Below, piece after piece: positions 9,081 through 18,427 of a stretch of 64,000 nt of DNA; the stretch's first letter is position 1, and each line of letters starts with the position of its first letter. This DNA comes from JAJAZB01 sp965249815 (GTDB lineage: Bacteria > Bacteroidota > Bacteroidia > Cytophagales > Spirosomataceae). The stretch spans positions 1,736,001 to 1,800,000 of the forward strand of contig CBDFMV010000003.1 of NCBI GenBank assembly GCA_965249815.1, written 5' to 3'. The notes below the pieces were generated by a model, which made no database searches, was not told where the DNA came from, and saw only the letters and a list, made by a program, of their open reading frames with translations. The translations under genes were made by a program, and so were the position numbers.

Positions 9081-9713
9081 ATGCTGCTGCCCTTCTCTTC
9101 GTCTGATCCCCTGCCGACCGGCACCCCCGTCCGGCCACTCAACCAGCCGGTGGTCGAGCCGATGGCCGGGCAGTGGCCCGACGACGAACTACTGATCCGG
9201 CGGGCATTCGACACCAACCCCTCGCAGGGCTGCGACCTGCTCTTCCGGCGCTATTATCAGCCGCTGTGCAGCCATGCGGTTCGGTTCGTGTATTCCAAAA
9301 TGATGGCAGAGGACATTGTGGCCGACATTTTTCAAACCTTCTGGCAGAAACGCCTGTTCGAACGGATCAAGGTTTCCTACCGGGCGTACTTGTACCGGGC
9401 CGTACGCCATAATTGCCTGCTCCACCTTCAGCGCGAAGCTGGGCGTACCATCTCCGAGGATCAAATTACACTCACCGACTGGCTGAGTCTGACGACCCTG
9501 TCTTCCGAACAAACTCAGTTCGACGAGCTGACCCGCCAAATTGATGCGATCATCAAGGCACTCAGTCCGGCTGTGCGGCGCGTGTTTCTGTTGAGTCGGT
9601 TTGAAGGCCGGAAAAATCAGGAAATCGCCGATGAGCTACAGATTTCGCTGAAGACCGTGGAAGCCCACCTGACGAAGGCATTGGCCCTATTCCGTAAAGT
9701 ACTACGACCATGA
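9081..9713 (+). CDS. ECF RNA polymerase sigma factor (FecI-like)
   Basis: From the start at 9081 (MLLPFSSSDPL) the protein has 210 residues. Region 2 is seen in LLFRRYYQPLCSHAVRFVYS with the following MAEDIVADIFQTFWQKR. Region 4 is seen in LSPAVRRVFLLSRFEGRKNQ and EIADELQISLKTVEAHLTKA. In-frame codons upstream to 9003 are probably untranslated. The stop overlaps the fecR start (ATGA at 9710-9713). It is expected to direct transcription of the downstream SusC/SusD genes when a signal is relayed through the SusC STN domain and FecR. Confidence 0.9.
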   Translation: MLLPFSSSDPLPTGTPVRPLNQPVVEPMAGQWPDDELLIRRAFDTNPSQGCDLLFRRYYQPLCSHAVRFVYSKMMAEDIVADIFQTFWQKRLFERIKVSYRAYLYRAVRHNCLLHLQREAGRTISEDQITLTDWLSLTTLSSEQTQFDELTRQIDAIIKALSPAVRRVFLLSRFEGRKNQEIADELQISLKTVEAHLTKALALFRKVLRP

Positions 9714-10723
9714 AAGACACGCCACCCAGCCCCAGCCAAGCCGTTGCAATGGCATATTTCAACGGCAACGCGACTCCGCTCGAACGGCGACTGATTGAAG
9801 ACTGGCTCACTACGCCCGAAGGCGTCGCACTGTATTTCAGCTATTTAGACGATTGGGAGCGTCAGCAACCCCAGTTTTACCCCGATCTGGAAGCCGCCCG
9901 CCAGCGATTCGGGCAATTTATGAGCCAGTCGGATAAGCCCGAACGGGTCATCTACCCCTTGCCCGTAGCAACCTCTGCCCGCCCTAAGTTGGTGCGCACG
10001 TTGCGGCTGCGCTGGCTGACGGGACTGGCCGCCGCGCTGGTGCTGACGCTGGGCCTGTGGTTGAGTACCGATTCCTGGTACTACACCGCCCAGGTGAGTG
10101 GCAATGGACAGATTCGCACCTTTACCCTGCCCGACGGCTCAGGCATTGTGCTGGGGGCCAACTCGGCCCTGCGCTACGCCCGCTTTGGGTTCGACCGGGG
10201 GCCACGCCGGGTATGGCTCACGGGCGAAGCTGAGTTCAGAGTCATCCACCGGGCTGATTCGCAACGATTTACGGTCGAAACCCCTGAACACACGACCGTA
10301 GAGGTATTGGGTACGGTATTTACCGTCAACAGTCGGCGCAACCAGACGCGGGTAGTGCTGCAAACGGGCCGGATTCGGCTCACTACCCCCCAGACCCGCC
10401 AGCCGCTCGTGCTGGCACCGGGCGACGTGGTGACGGTGGACGACGGTGCTAAACCCCACCAACAGCACCGTGCAGCCGCATCGGCCCGCGTAACCTGGCA
10501 CGACCATCGGTTTGTATTTGCCGATACACCTCTGACCCAGGTGGCCGACCAGCTCCACGACACCTTTGGGATAACGGTTCAGATTCCGCAGAATGAACTG
10601 CTGAGACGTACTGTATCGGGCACGTTTCAGGCCGAAACCGCCGACGATTTGCTCGAAGCCCTGACCTTGATGATGAACCTGCACGTAGAGCAGGACCGAA
10701 CGGTCTATGTGCTGATGGAATAG
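9710..10723 (+). CDS. FecR-family anti-sigma factor
   Basis: The product is 337 residues. The N-terminal cytoplasmic part (about 1-100) binds the sigma factor. A single membrane helix is seen at about 101-119 (RWLTGLAAALVLTLGLWLS). The periplasmic FecR domain follows (RTFTLPDGSGIVLGANSALR, VWLTGEAEFRV, TVEVLGTVFTVNSR), and the C-terminal FecR_C/STN-like end is TPLTQVADQLHDTFGITVQI. It overlaps the sigma gene by four bases. It should hold the sigma factor inactive until contacted by the STN domain of the downstream SusC-type receptor. Confidence 0.9.
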   Translation: MKDTPPSPSQAVAMAYFNGNATPLERRLIEDWLTTPEGVALYFSYLDDWERQQPQFYPDLEAARQRFGQFMSQSDKPERVIYPLPVATSARPKLVRTLRLRWLTGLAAALVLTLGLWLSTDSWYYTAQVSGNGQIRTFTLPDGSGIVLGANSALRYARFGFDRGPRRVWLTGEAEFRVIHRADSQRFTVETPEHTTVEVLGTVFTVNSRRNQTRVVLQTGRIRLTTPQTRQPLVLAPGDVVTVDDGAKPHQQHRAAASARVTWHDHRFVFADTPLTQVADQLHDTFGITVQIPQNELLRRTVSGTFQAETADDLLEALTLMMNLHVEQDRTVYVLME

Positions 10724-10752
10724 ATTGCCGACCCTGGCTTCTCCGGCTTTTT

Positions 10753-10780
10753 AGCACTCGCCAGGGCGGGTGCTTTTTTT
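10753..10780 (+). terminator. Rho-independent terminator after fecR
   Basis: The sequence AGCACTCGCC-AGG-GCGGGTGCT forms a stem of about nine pairs (with a G.T pair) and is followed by seven T residues. It lies 30 bases after the fecR stop and separates the regulatory pair from the SusC/SusD transcript. Confidence 0.8.
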
Positions 10781-10934
10781 GTGGCCGCCCCTGCGTATCA
10801 TTTTTTTGGCAAAAAACTTCACTATGCCGTTAGGGTAGTTCGCCCGATTCGTATCCAACAGGTAATGGCGACCGAAGATGGCCTGTACCCATCGGCCTGG
10901 CTCGCTGCCCTACTTTATAAAATCACGTTAAACC

Positions 10935-13900
10935 ATGAACCACCGTTTACCCAAACAACCGCTTGGCTGGCTCTGGGGCATTTGCCTGCTCCAGGGATTG
11001 CTGGTCGTTCCGCTGCCCGCCCCGGCTCAATTGCTGGCTCAGAATGTGCGCCAGACCACCAGCCGCCCGCCCGACACCTACCGGCTGACGGAGGTAATCC
11101 AGCAGCTAAAAGACCGCTACCACGTCAATATCATTTTTGAAGATCGCGCCCTGAAAAACCTCTCGGTGCCAGCCCAGGCCAACTACATTCAGGCTACGCT
11201 CGAAGCCAGCCTGACGGCCCTGCTCCAGCCTTTCGGTCTGCGGTATCGGAAGGTGAAAAACAATTACGTGATCCTCACCGGCGATGCCACCAAAAAGCAA
11301 CACGCTGCCGACGAACCGGAACAGGCTACGTCTGGTGGCCTGATCGCCGAATCGGCTCCGTTACTGGTCAATAGCCAGGAGGCATTGCCCCAGGCCGAAG
11401 TGGTGCTGAGCGGAACCGTCAGCGACGAAACCGGATCGGCGCTGACAGGGGTCACGGTGCTGCTGAAAGGCACTCAGCGCGGCACCGTGACCGACGCATC
11501 CGGCCACTTCCGGCTGCCGGTTCCCGACCGGGTGGAGGCCGGAGCGGTGCTGGTGTTCAGCTTCGTTGGGTACGCCCGGCAGGAGATTCCGGTGGGCAAC
11601 CGCACGACATTCACCATCCGGCTGGTGTCCGACAACCAGTCGCTGAACGAGGTGGTGGTGGTGGGCTACACGGCCCAGGCCCGGCGCGACATCACCGGAG
11701 CGGTCTCGAAGGTGGACAGCCGTGATTTGGTGGCAGTGCCGTCGGCCAGTTTTGCCCAGCAGTTGCAGGGTCGCTCGGCGGGGGTGCAGGTCGGCAACGA
11801 TGCCGCGCCGGGTGGCGGGGTGGCCGTCCGAATTCGGGGTATTGGCTCCATCACCGGCTCCAACGACCCCCTGTACATCATCGACGGCGTGCCAACGCAG
11901 GGCAACATCAGTCAACTAAATCCCAACGACATCGAGAGCCTGCAAATTCTGAAAGATGCCGCCACCGCGTCGATTTACGGGGCAAGGGCCAACAACGGTG
12001 TGGTGATCGTGACAACCCGAAAAGGCCGCTCTGGTCCCCCTAAAGTATCGGTCGATGCCTACGTCGGGGTGCAGAATGCCTGGAAAACGCCTACGTTTCT
12101 GACTCCGCAGGAGGCCGCCCAGGTGGGTTGGGATAACCTTAAAAGCACCGGCCAGGTGGACCCCAAAACGGGCAACCCCTATGACCCCTACACCGGCACC
12201 TCCACGGCCACGTCGCCCGTTCTGCCCGACTACCTCTACCCCCGGAATGCCAAAGAAGGTGACCCCCGCGTGAGCCCGGCCAATTACAGCGCCGACGTGG
12301 ATGCACCAACCTTTGGCAAAACCACCTTCCTGACCACCAAAGCCAATAAAGAAGGCACCAACTGGTACCGGGAAATTTTGCGCCCAGCCACGATTCAGAA
12401 CTACAACCTGGGTATTTCGGGTGGCACCGAGGCCGGCCGCTATGCCGTGTCGATGGGGTATTTCAACCAGCAGGGGATCGTGAATTACACCGGTTTCAAA
12501 CGCTATTCGATCCGGGCCAACACGGAATTCAATGTGCGGAAAAACATCCGTATCGGCGAAAATCTCCAGTTTTCCTACACCGACGACGTATCCATTCCCC
12601 GGCAGTCGGGCGAAGACAACAACCCGCTGTTTATGGCGCTGGCAGGGGGGGCAATTCAGCCCGTGTACGACATCGGGGGCAATTTCACCGGCACCCGCAA
12701 CCTGGGTGGCCGCAACCCGGTGGCCTACATCACCCGCAACAAAGACAACCACCGCTACAGCACCCGCGTGTTTGGCAATGCCTACGCCGAGGTGGATTTT
12801 CTGAAACACGTCACGGCCCGCACCAGCCTCGGCCTCGATTTCTCAACGGGAAACCTCTCTCAGTTCAGGCCCCGCGCTTTTGAAGACGTGTTGCAGCAGC
12901 AGATTGCCCAGCTTACGGTGTTCAATGACAATTCTATCAACCTGACCTGGACCAACAACCTGACCTACACCAACACCTTTGCCGGGAAGCACCGCCTGAC
13001 GGTGTTGGCCGGTACCGAAACCGTGACCAACAACTCGACCTTCCAGTCGGCTTCGCGGGTGGGCTACGATTTCGAGGTGCTGGATTCGCGCTACCTGAAC
13101 GCCGGCAACAAAATTGTTGGAGCCAGTGGCTCGGCCTTTGCGTCGGGTTTGTTTTCGCTCTTTGCCAAGGCCGATTATGTGCTGGCCGACAAGTACCTGT
13201 TTTCGGCTCTGGTGCGTCGGGATGCGTCTTCCCGCTTTTCGCCCGATTACCGCTGGGGTACCTTCCCGGCGTTCAGCGCGGGCTGGCGGGTGTCGTCGGA
13301 GCCGTTCATGAAAACGGTGCAGTTCATCAGCGACCTGAAAGTCAGGGCCAGTTGGGGCCAGACCGGCAACCAGAACATCGACCCCTACAACCGCTTCACC
13401 ACCTATGTTGCCAGCCAGCAGGCATCGTTTTACGACCTGAACGGCACCAGCAACTCCATTCAGACGGGCTATGCTCCCCGGCGGCAGGGCAACCCCGATG
13501 CCCGCTGGGAAGCCCAGACCATGACCAACCTGGGGATCGACGCCACCTTGTTCAACAACCGCCTGGGCATTACGCTCGATGCCTACAACCGGCAACTGAG
13601 CAACCTGCTGCTCGAAGTGCCCATTCCGGGCACGGCGGGGCAGTTGCAGGCTCCGGCGGTGAACGTGGGCAGTATGTACAACCGGGGCCTCGAACTGGAA
13701 CTGACCTACCGGGGCGGCAACCGTAGCACCGGCCTCGAGTATGCGGTCAGCCTGAACGCTACGACTTACACCAACAAAGTGACGCAGTTGTATGGGGGCG
13801 ACGACACCTTCATATCGGGGTTCGATGACCGGTTGGTGGGCTTCAACCGCACACAGGTAGGCCACCCGGTGGCCTCGTTCTACGGCTACAACCTGCTGGG

Positions 13901-14561
13901 TATTTTCCAGACCCAGGAAGAAGCGACTGCCGCCCCAACGCAGGGGGGCGACCGGACGCTGTACAATCAGCCGGGCCGGTTTCGGTTTGCTGACACCAAC
14001 AACGACGGGGTAGTCAATGCCAGCGACCGGACGTTTATTGGCAACCCAATCCCCCAATTTACCTACGGTGTCAACGTCAACCTGGCCTACCGGGGAGTCG
14101 ACCTGACGCTGTTTTTGCAGGGGGTGCAGGGCAACGACCTGTTCAATTACAACAAGTATTACACCGATTTCATTGGGGTGGCCGGGGCTAACAGCCGCCG
14201 GTTGCTCAACGCCTGGACGCCGGGCAACACGGGTGCTGTGCTGCCCAAAATCAATGCCAATGCCGCCGGGTATGAGTCGCAATCGTCGAGCTATTACATC
14301 GAGAAAGGGTCGTATCTGCGGGCCAAAAACGTGCAGCTCGGCTATACGCTGCCGCGCCAACTGCTCCAGCGCGTTGGGGCCGAGCGGCTACGAGTGTATG
14401 TGCAGGCCCAGAACCTGTTTACGATTACCAACTATCAGGGCATCGAACCCGACGTGAATCTGCAATTCTACGGCAACGGAGCCGACCGTAGCATTGGGGT
14501 TGATCGGGGCGTTTATCCCACGGCCCGCTCGTTCAATTTCGGTGTTCAACTTGGGTTTTAA
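10935..14561 (+). CDS. SusC/RagA-family TonB-linked outer-membrane receptor with STN domain
   Basis: The product is 1208 residues. After a signal peptide (about 1-35) comes a secretin/TonB N-terminal (STN) signalling domain at about 48-114 (YRLTEVIQQLKDRYHVNIIF). A CarboxypepD_reg-like domain follows at about 153-240 (LSGTVSDETGSALTGVTVLL). The plug is next (LNEVVVVGYTAQARRDITGA, PLYIIDGVPTQGNISQLNPN, SIYGARANNGVVIVTTRKG), and then the 22-strand barrel. The STN domain and the adjacent sigma/FecR pair indicate trans-envelope signalling. It pairs with the SusD lipoprotein starting 22 bases later to import an oligosaccharide or glycoside of unknown identity. Confidence 0.93.
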   Translation: MNHRLPKQPLGWLWGICLLQGLLVVPLPAPAQLLAQNVRQTTSRPPDTYRLTEVIQQLKDRYHVNIIFEDRALKNLSVPAQANYIQATLEASLTALLQPFGLRYRKVKNNYVILTGDATKKQHAADEPEQATSGGLIAESAPLLVNSQEALPQAEVVLSGTVSDETGSALTGVTVLLKGTQRGTVTDASGHFRLPVPDRVEAGAVLVFSFVGYARQEIPVGNRTTFTIRLVSDNQSLNEVVVVGYTAQARRDITGAVSKVDSRDLVAVPSASFAQQLQGRSAGVQVGNDAAPGGGVAVRIRGIGSITGSNDPLYIIDGVPTQGNISQLNPNDIESLQILKDAATASIYGARANNGVVIVTTRKGRSGPPKVSVDAYVGVQNAWKTPTFLTPQEAAQVGWDNLKSTGQVDPKTGNPYDPYTGTSTATSPVLPDYLYPRNAKEGDPRVSPANYSADVDAPTFGKTTFLTTKANKEGTNWYREILRPATIQNYNLGISGGTEAGRYAVSMGYFNQQGIVNYTGFKRYSIRANTEFNVRKNIRIGENLQFSYTDDVSIPRQSGEDNNPLFMALAGGAIQPVYDIGGNFTGTRNLGGRNPVAYITRNKDNHRYSTRVFGNAYAEVDFLKHVTARTSLGLDFSTGNLSQFRPRAFEDVLQQQIAQLTVFNDNSINLTWTNNLTYTNTFAGKHRLTVLAGTETVTNNSTFQSASRVGYDFEVLDSRYLNAGNKIVGASGSAFASGLFSLFAKADYVLADKYLFSALVRRDASSRFSPDYRWGTFPAFSAGWRVSSEPFMKTVQFISDLKVRASWGQTGNQNIDPYNRFTTYVASQQASFYDLNGTSNSIQTGYAPRRQGNPDARWEAQTMTNLGIDATLFNNRLGITLDAYNRQLSNLLLEVPIPGTAGQLQAPAVNVGSMYNRGLELELTYRGGNRSTGLEYAVSLNATTYTNKVTQLYGGDDTFISGFDDRLVGFNRTQVGHPVASFYGYNLLGIFQTQEEATAAPTQGGDRTLYNQPGRFRFADTNNDGVVNASDRTFIGNPIPQFTYGVNVNLAYRGVDLTLFLQGVQGNDLFNYNKYYTDFIGVAGANSRRLLNAWTPGNTGAVLPKINANAAGYESQSSSYYIEKGSYLRAKNVQLGYTLPRQLLQRVGAERLRVYVQAQNLFTITNYQGIEPDVNLQFYGNGADRSIGVDRGVYPTARSFNFGVQLGF

Positions 14562-14583
14562 TCCACTAACGCTCTCCCTGTTT

Positions 14584-16359
14584 ATGAAAAAATATCCGTT
14601 TCTCCCCCTCCTGACCAGCCTAATGCTGCTGGCCGGATGCCAGGATAAATTCTTTGAAAAAAACCCGCCCGGTGCGGTCAGTGTGAGCCAGGTCAACTCG
14701 CGCGCGGGTGCCGATCTGCTGCTGGTAGGAGCCTACTCGGTGCTTGATGGCGTGGGGGGCAATCCCAGGGGCGATATCGGGCCCTACTTTTTTGGGTCGG
14801 GTACCAACCGCGTTTACGGCGACGTGGCATCGGACGATGCCCACAAAGGCTCTGGAGCCAACGACCAGGCCGACCAAAACGCCTTTGAGCTGTATACCGT
14901 ACAGCCCAACAACAGCTACATCAACCCCAAATGGGAATCGCTCTACGACGGCGTGAACCGCACCAACGCCGTGCTGAAGGCCGTAAAAGCCGCCACCGAC
15001 ATGGATGAGACCTCCCTGAAACGCATCACCGGCGAGGCCCGGTTTCTGCGCGGGCATTACCACTTCGACCTGAAACGGGTGTTCAACAACGTACCGTACG
15101 TAGACGAAAACGTGACCGACTACCGGGCACCGAATACCGATGCCAGCGGCAATTACGTGAACATATGGCCGCAGATCGAGGCCGATTTCAAGTACGCTGT
15201 CGATAACCTGTCCGAGACCCAGTCCCAGGTCGGTCGGGCCAACAAGTCGGCGGCCAAAGCTTATTTGGCCAAGGTGTATCTCTACCAGCAGAAATTTGCG
15301 GAGGCCCGCGCCCTGCTCACCGACGTAATTGCCACGGGCCAAACCGCCGATGGGAAAAAGTATGGCCTGACGGATAATTTCTACGACAACTTCAACGCAG
15401 CCACCAAAAACAGCCGGGAAGCCGTGTTCTCTTTTCAGTTTTCGGTGAACGATGGGGCACCCGATGCCGCCAACGGCAATTGGGGCGATATCCTGGCGTA
15501 TCCGCAGTTTACAGGCTTGTGCTGTGGGTTTTACCGACCCACCCAAAATTTGGTGAATGCCTACAAAACCAGCGCAAACGGCCTGCCCATGCCCGATACA
15601 TTCAACGACTCGGATGTGAACAACGACGGTGACAGCGACCCCAAGAAAACCTTCACGCCCTATTCCGGTCCCCTCGACCCCCGGCTCGACTACACCGTCG
15701 GCCGGCTCAGTATTCCGTACCTCGACTGGGGCATTCACCCGGGCTATCTGGCCTCCAACGGGTCGGAGTTCAGCGGGCCGTATTCGAGCATTAAACACGT
15801 GTATCGCAAGTCGCAGCAGGGTACGCTTAGCACCAGCACGGGGGGACCGGGCATGGCCAATGCCAACAATTACACCCTCATCCGGTTTGCCGACGTGCTG
15901 CTGATGGCCGCCGAGTGTGAAGTAGAGGTGGGTAGCCTTGAGCAGGCCCGCACCTACGTAAACCAGATTCGTCGGCGGGCCAAAGCCAGCCCCGTTATTA
16001 CCACGCAAGTGGATCCGGCCGACCCCTCGAAAGGCTTCACGAAAATCCCGGCGGCTAACTACGTGATCAACGAATACACGACACCCTGGGCCGACAAAGT
16101 GGCCGCTCGCAAAGCCGTTCGGTTCGAGCGTCGGCTCGAACTGGCCATGGAGGGCCATCGCTTCTTCGACCTGGTTCGCTGGGGCGTGGCCGATCAGGTC
16201 ATCGGCGACTACCTGGCCGTGGAGAAAACGAAACGTCCGTTCTTGTCGGCGGCCCGGTTCGTAAAGGGCAAATCTGAGTACCAGCCCCTGCCCGATGTAC
16301 AGATCATCAACAGCACCGTTGGCAGCAAAGCCACGCTGAAGCAAAATCCGGGGTATTAA
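14584..16359 (+). CDS. SusD/RagB-family surface glycan-binding lipoprotein
   Basis: From the start at 14584 (MKKYPFLPLLTSLMLLAGC) the product is 591 residues. It has a lipoprotein signal peptide with the lipobox Cys at about residue 19 (LLAGCQDKFFEKNPPG). TPR-like helices typical of SusD are present (EARFLRGHYHFDLKRVFNNV, AKAYLAKVYLYQQKFAEARA). The C-terminal signature KAVRFERRLELAMEGHRFFD ends in a usual SusD tail (LKQNPGY). It caps the SusC barrel and selects substrate. The in-frame extension upstream overlaps the susC 3' end and is rejected as the start. Confidence 0.93.
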   Translation: MKKYPFLPLLTSLMLLAGCQDKFFEKNPPGAVSVSQVNSRAGADLLLVGAYSVLDGVGGNPRGDIGPYFFGSGTNRVYGDVASDDAHKGSGANDQADQNAFELYTVQPNNSYINPKWESLYDGVNRTNAVLKAVKAATDMDETSLKRITGEARFLRGHYHFDLKRVFNNVPYVDENVTDYRAPNTDASGNYVNIWPQIEADFKYAVDNLSETQSQVGRANKSAAKAYLAKVYLYQQKFAEARALLTDVIATGQTADGKKYGLTDNFYDNFNAATKNSREAVFSFQFSVNDGAPDAANGNWGDILAYPQFTGLCCGFYRPTQNLVNAYKTSANGLPMPDTFNDSDVNNDGDSDPKKTFTPYSGPLDPRLDYTVGRLSIPYLDWGIHPGYLASNGSEFSGPYSSIKHVYRKSQQGTLSTSTGGPGMANANNYTLIRFADVLLMAAECEVEVGSLEQARTYVNQIRRRAKASPVITTQVDPADPSKGFTKIPAANYVINEYTTPWADKVAARKAVRFERRLELAMEGHRFFDLVRWGVADQVIGDYLAVEKTKRPFLSAARFVKGKSEYQPLPDVQIINSTVGSKATLKQNPGY

Positions 16360-16386
16360 ACTACGTTTATCATAGGTTTATGTAGT

Positions 16387-16420
16387 AAACCCCCGGCTTC
16401 TGCGTCGGGGGTTTCTTTTT
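16387..16420 (+). terminator. Rho-independent terminator after SusD
   Basis: AAACCCCCGGC and GTCGGGGGTTT form an 11-base stem with one mismatch around a TTCTGC loop, followed by CTTTTT. It ends the first SusC/SusD transcript just before the broken glycosidase gene. Confidence 0.88.
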
Positions 16421-16432
16421 ATACAGCCTCGT

Positions 16433-16946
16433 ATGCGTTATTGTCTGATTTGTCTTCTGATTAGTAGTACTTTATCTGTGTCTTCGTTGGCTCAGGCCCC
16501 ACCAACACTGGCCGCCCGTTTCCGGCCCGATGCTCGGCTCGACAGCGTCCGGCACATGGCCCAGGAGCGCTCCAAACGGGCCTGAACGCGGGCGATGTTT
16601 ACCCGGACATCTGGATTCGGGATTTCAACACCTTCATCACCCTGGCCCTGACGGTGCAACCCCGTAGCGCCATGCGCAAAAACCTGCTGATGTTTTTCCG
16701 GTTTCAGGGGACAGACGGCAACATTATCGACGGCTTCGTACCTGAAAACAGAACCAATGTTGCCTACAACTACCGGCAGTCTGACCTGGCACCAGGCTAC
16801 AAAGCCCTCAAAAACATTGTCGAAACCGATCAGGAGAGTTCGCTCGTGCTGGCCGTCGCCAAATATGTCCGCGCTACCGGTGACTGCTCCCTGCTGACTG
16901 AATCCGTTGGCGGAAAATCCGTGCTGACCCGGCTGGCAATGGCCCT
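16433..16946 (+). pseudogene. 5' part of a broken secreted (alpha/alpha)-type glycosidase gene
   Basis: A signal-peptide start MRYCLICLLISSTLSVSSLA reads 47 or so codons to a stop near 16585. The homologous protein resumes in another frame with GDVYPDIWIRDFNTFITLAL and RQSDLAPGYKALKNIVETD up to the IS3 insertion at 16947. A continuing motif TTADWGDVQP lies just after the IS (18206 onward) in a frame that does not join directly. Thus the gene has an early frameshift, an internal loss and an IS insertion. The WIRDF and TTADWGDVQPE motifs are seen in six-hairpin glycosidase-like proteins of Bacteroidota. The family number is not certain. Confidence 0.7.
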
Positions 16947-16996
16947 TGAGATAGTCCAGGTTTGCCAGACGGTCTAAGTGCTTAACTTAGACAACC

Positions 16997-17284
16997 ATGT
17001 CCAAAAAACAAACTCCGGCGGCTCCCCGTCGCCAGTACGACGACCAATTCAAAACCGATGCCGTTCGGCTTGTGGAAAACGGCCAGCGGAGCGTACCTGA
17101 TGTGGCCAAATCGTTGGGTATCTCAACCAACTTGCTCTACCGCTGGCGTGGTCTGGCTCAGGCAGGCAAAGGGCAGGTGGCTAATCAGGCTGAATTGACT
17201 CAACTCCGTGAGCAGCTACGTCGCCTGGAACAGGAGCGAGATATTTTAAAAAAAGCACTCGCCATTTTCAGCCGGATGACCTGA
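16997..17284 (+). CDS. IS3-family transposase OrfA (HTH protein), copy 1
   Basis: This 95-residue protein has the transposase_8/IS3 OrfA helix-turn-helix (YDDQFKTDAVRLVENGQRSV then PDVAKSLGISTNLLYRWRG) and a C-terminal leucine-zipper-like segment (LREQLRRLEQERDILKKALA). It recognises the element ends. A run of seven A at 17248-17254 (frame TTA AAA AAA GCA) is a typical -1 slippery site. The -1 frame is open from there into orfB, so a fused OrfAB transposase of about 390 residues is expected. Confidence 0.93.
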   Translation: MSKKQTPAAPRRQYDDQFKTDAVRLVENGQRSVPDVAKSLGISTNLLYRWRGLAQAGKGQVANQAELTQLREQLRRLEQERDILKKALAIFSRMT

Positions 17285-17301
17285 CGATTACCTACGACTT
17301 G

Positions 17302-18174
17302 ATGCTGGAATTGACTGATTTATACCCGGTTGAGCGACTTTGCGAATGCCTTGATGTTAGCAAGAGTGCATTCTATGCTTACCGGGCCAAACAAACCTAT
17401 CAACCTACGCTTGAAAAACGGCAACTTGTCGAAGCCGCTAAAAGCCTTTTCCACCAACACGAGCGACGCTACGGAAGTCGTCGGTTGGTGCTGGATTTAC
17501 AGGAACAAGGCTTTGAAGTGGGTCGCCACCAGCTACGGAAGATTATGATAGTCAACCAATTACAGGCCATTCAGCCCCGCAGTTTCGTGCCGCGCACGAC
17601 CAACAGCAACCACGCCGGGCCATATAGCCCGAATCTGTTGTTGGATCGGCCCGCGCCAACACGCCCTGGTGAGGTGTTGGTAGGTGACATTACGTATCTG
17701 CCCTTGGTCAACGGCGACTGGGCTTACTTAGGGGGCTGGTTAGATCTTTTCAGCCGCAAAATGAGTGGCTGGTCAGTAGACGAGCATATGGGAGAAGGCT
17801 TGGTACACAGCGCATTACAGAGGGCCATCGGCCATAACCAATTGGATAAAGGCAGCATCATCCACTCCGACAGAGGAGGGCAATACGTGGGCAAAGAATT
17901 CAGAAAGACGCTTCGTTTGCACCAGTTCGAGCAGAGCATGGCCCGCGCCGGTGAGGTGTATGACAATGCCTTTATTGAGTCGTACTGGTCGCGGCTCAAA
18001 GCCGAGTTAGTCCATCAACGGGCCTTTCGTTCGGTGGCTGACGCACGAGAGCAGTTATTCGAGTACATCGAACTATATTATAACCGCCGACGGCGACATT
18101 CGTCGCTGGGCTATGTCAGCCCGCTGCAATTTGAGGAAATGCATTACCGGAATAATCTCAAAATTGTCTCTTAG
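17302..18174 (+). CDS. IS3-family transposase OrfB (DDE integrase core), copy 1
   Basis: The product is about 290 residues with an HTH_21 region (HERRYGSRRLVLDLQEQGFE) and an rve integrase core. The catalytic residues are Asp in VLVGDITYLPL, Asp in IIHSDRGGQYVG and Glu in DNAFIESYWSRLKAE, with the final YYNRRRRHSSLGYVSPLQFE typical of IS3. It is in the -1 frame relative to OrfA and is probably made mainly as an OrfAB fusion. A TTG at 17299 precedes the ATG at 17302. The frame is intact, so this copy may be active. Confidence 0.93.
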   Translation: MLELTDLYPVERLCECLDVSKSAFYAYRAKQTYQPTLEKRQLVEAAKSLFHQHERRYGSRRLVLDLQEQGFEVGRHQLRKIMIVNQLQAIQPRSFVPRTTNSNHAGPYSPNLLLDRPAPTRPGEVLVGDITYLPLVNGDWAYLGGWLDLFSRKMSGWSVDEHMGEGLVHSALQRAIGHNQLDKGSIIHSDRGGQYVGKEFRKTLRLHQFEQSMARAGEVYDNAFIESYWSRLKAELVHQRAFRSVADAREQLFEYIELYYNRRRRHSSLGYVSPLQFEEMHYRNNLKIVS

Positions 18175-18203
18175 CCACCGTCCGGCTAAACAGGACCACC
18201 CCA

Positions 18204-18240
18204 CCTCGACAACGGCCGATTGGGGCGACGTACAACCCAA
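18204..18240 (+). pseudogene. 3' remnant of the IS-broken glycosidase gene
   Basis: Directly after the IS the plus strand encodes TSTTADWGDVQP, matching the expected continuation of the upstream glycosidase fragment. The sequence then degenerates. The reading frame does not connect with the left part even if one target duplication is removed, so bases were also lost. From here to 18427 no gene is seen; that stretch should hold the promoter of the next gene. Confidence 0.55.
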
Positions 18241-18427
18241 ATGTTGTGTTGGACGGCGGCAACCCAAGGGATTAGCGCCCAACGCAGCCAGTTGAAACCG
18301 TCAGGAAGCCAGGCATCAATACGATGTTAGCCACCTTCACTCACTTGTTTGCCCAATGCACGAAAAATAGGTAACCGTCTGGCCCACCCTTGTCTTTATA
18401 CTTTTTTAAACAACAATTTATACCCGT

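Larger units (their letters stand above)
16947..18203 (+). mobile_element. IS3-family insertion sequence, copy 1 (1257 bp)
   Basis: The ends were set by comparison with the second copy at 61287 and by terminal inverted repeats. The left end reads TGAGATAGTCCAGG, and the complement of the right end reads TGGGGTGGTCCTG. A further match is at GCCAGACGGT/GCCGGACGGT. Both flanks show CCT next to the ends, consistent with a 3-bp target duplication. The element carries orfA and orfB in the IS3 arrangement. It differs from copy 2 at one base seen, A at 16953 against G at 61293, in the left end. Confidence 0.92.

Noticed and set aside
12843..14360. Long minus-strand open frame (505 codons) opposite susC
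   Set aside because: It is the antisense shadow within the SusC barrel region.
14620..16344. Long minus-strand open frame (574 codons) opposite susD
   Set aside because: It is the antisense shadow of an intact SusD with lipobox and SusD signature. No recognisable protein features.
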